A stretch of DNA of 64,000 nucleotides from Candidatus Rifleibacteriota bacterium. Its GTDB lineage: Bacteria; Muiribacteriota; Ozemobacteria; Ozemobacterales; Ozemobacteraceae. Below are positions 63,757-64,000 of this stretch, piece by piece. The DNA lies in the NCBI GenBank assembly GCA_015232575.1, contig JADFZL010000001.1, positions 434,001-498,000 on the forward strand, in the 5' to 3' direction. The position numbers and the translations under genes are program-made. Position 1 is the stretch's first letter. Every line of letters begins with the position of its first letter. The notes beneath the pieces are model-generated. The model searched no databases. It had not been told where the DNA came from and saw nothing but the letters and a program-made list of their open reading frames with translations.

Positions 63757-63786
63757 TTGAATTTTTCTAATCATTTATGATACTAT
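63757..63786 (+). promoter_or_regulatory. Promoter of the TetR-family gene
   Basis: TTGAAT (63757-63762), an 18-base spacer and TACTAT (63781-63786). The -10 lies inside the left arm of the palindromic operator, the arrangement expected for self-repression. Confidence 0.55.
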
Positions 63787-63806
63787 ACCGACCGGTCGGT
63801 ACAGTA
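63781..63806. promoter_or_regulatory. TetR-type palindromic operator
   Basis: A 26-base inverted repeat centred between 63793 and 63794; 12 of 13 pairs match. The core TACCGACCGGTCGGTA is a perfect 16-base palindrome of the kind bound by many TetR/AcrR repressors. It overlaps the promoter -10 and lies 22 bases before the regulator's start codon. Confidence 0.85.
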
Positions 63807-63828
63807 TTACATAAATGGAGCGCAAACA

Positions 63829-64000
63829 ATGTCCCAGAAAAATAATAAACGGGATCTGATTCTTGATTCAGTTGAAGAAGTCATTGCTGAAGAAGGATTC
63901 TCAAATCTTACACTTGATGCGGTTGCAGCAAAGGCAGGAATAAGCAAAGGCGGGCTGTTGTATCATTTTCCGTCGAAGCAGAGTCTTGTTAATGAAACAA
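63829..64000 (+). CDS. TetR/AcrR-family transcriptional regulator, N-terminal part (3' end outside window)
   Basis: 57 codons are visible before the window ends. ATG has GGAG (63817-63820) 8 bases ahead. The N-terminal DNA-binding domain is clear: LILDSVEEVIAEEGFSNLTL followed by the helix-turn-helix VAAKAGISKGGLLYHFPSKQ, the standard TetR signature. The ligand-binding half is not seen, so the effector is unknown. It is divergent from the RiPP cassette, sharing a 330-base upstream region, but its operator sits about 190 bases from the cassette promoter, so it more likely controls itself and genes to the right. Confidence 0.93.
   Translation, partial: MSQKNNKRDLILDSVEEVIAEEGFSNLTLDAVAAKAGISKGGLLYHFPSKQSLVNET

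Noticed and set aside
1..64000. tRNA, rRNA or riboswitch genes
   Set aside because: I looked in the longer gaps and saw no cloverleaf, rRNA-like or known riboswitch core sequences; by-eye inspection could miss short or divergent RNAs.

Overview
The window is visibly AT-rich and densely coded on both strands. It looks like a chromosome segment of an uncultured, deep-branching diderm bacterium: lipoprotein signal peptides, a GDP-fucose pathway, large families of GAF/Cache sensors, HEAT/NHL/TPR repeat proteins, glutaminyl-tRNA synthetase and an S20 gene. The mix reminds me of Candidatus Riflebacteria-type genomes, but this assignment is weak and rests on general character only. I saw no phage, integrase, intact IS element, tRNA, rRNA or CRISPR array.

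Layout. 1-3.9 kb: the end of one exported protein and a collagen-like lipoprotein, closed by a strong hairpin. 4.1-9.1 kb: a membrane class III nucleotide cyclase and an oligopeptide-binding lipoprotein. 9.1-10.25 kb: repeat-rich DNA around rpsT. 10.3-15.2 kb: a GT-C/TPR membrane protein convergent with a haem-motif hybrid histidine kinase. 15.5-22.7 kb: a three-gene signalling operon of GAF-SpoIIE phosphatase, GAF-GGDEF and GAF-HD-GYP. 22.9-28.5 kb: CCA/A-adding enzyme, site-2 protease, and GDP-fucose synthesis (fcl, gmd). 29.0-37.7 kb: a sensory block with a Cache protein fused to a pentameric ligand-gated-ion-channel-like module, an orphan Cache protein, an orphan substrate-binding protein, a histidine-decarboxylase-like enzyme, a degenerate sensor kinase and an MFS transporter. 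37.9-41.2 kb: a secreted phosphatase and a 12-repeat NHL lipoprotein. 41.6-48.4 kb (minus strand): glnS-hypA-hypB-hypF-hypC-hypD. 48.7-56.4 kb: a zinc-ribbon/HEAT protein, family 4 UDG, M55 peptidase, STAS protein and a dicarboxylate/amino-acid symporter. 56.9-63.5 kb (minus strand): a RiPP cassette. 63.8 kb to the end: the start of a TetR regulator with its palindromic operator.

How the genes work together. Several units are clear two- or three-gene machines: c-di-GMP synthesis and breakdown encoded side by side, GDP-mannose to GDP-fucose, and NiFe-hydrogenase maturation lacking hypE. The two most interesting units are the RiPP cassette and the Cache/channel-like gene. The RiPP cassette has a 53-residue Cys/Ser/Gly-rich precursor, two radical SAM/SPASM enzymes, a PqqD-like recognition protein, an HprK-like P-loop protein and one long protein joining an acyl-adenylating ligase, an acyl carrier domain and an LpxL-like acyltransferase; this suggests a modified and possibly lipidated peptide. 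The Cache/channel-like gene sits a few kilobases from an amine-forming decarboxylase.

The long intergenic gaps hold at least four families of short dispersed repeats that recur across the window.
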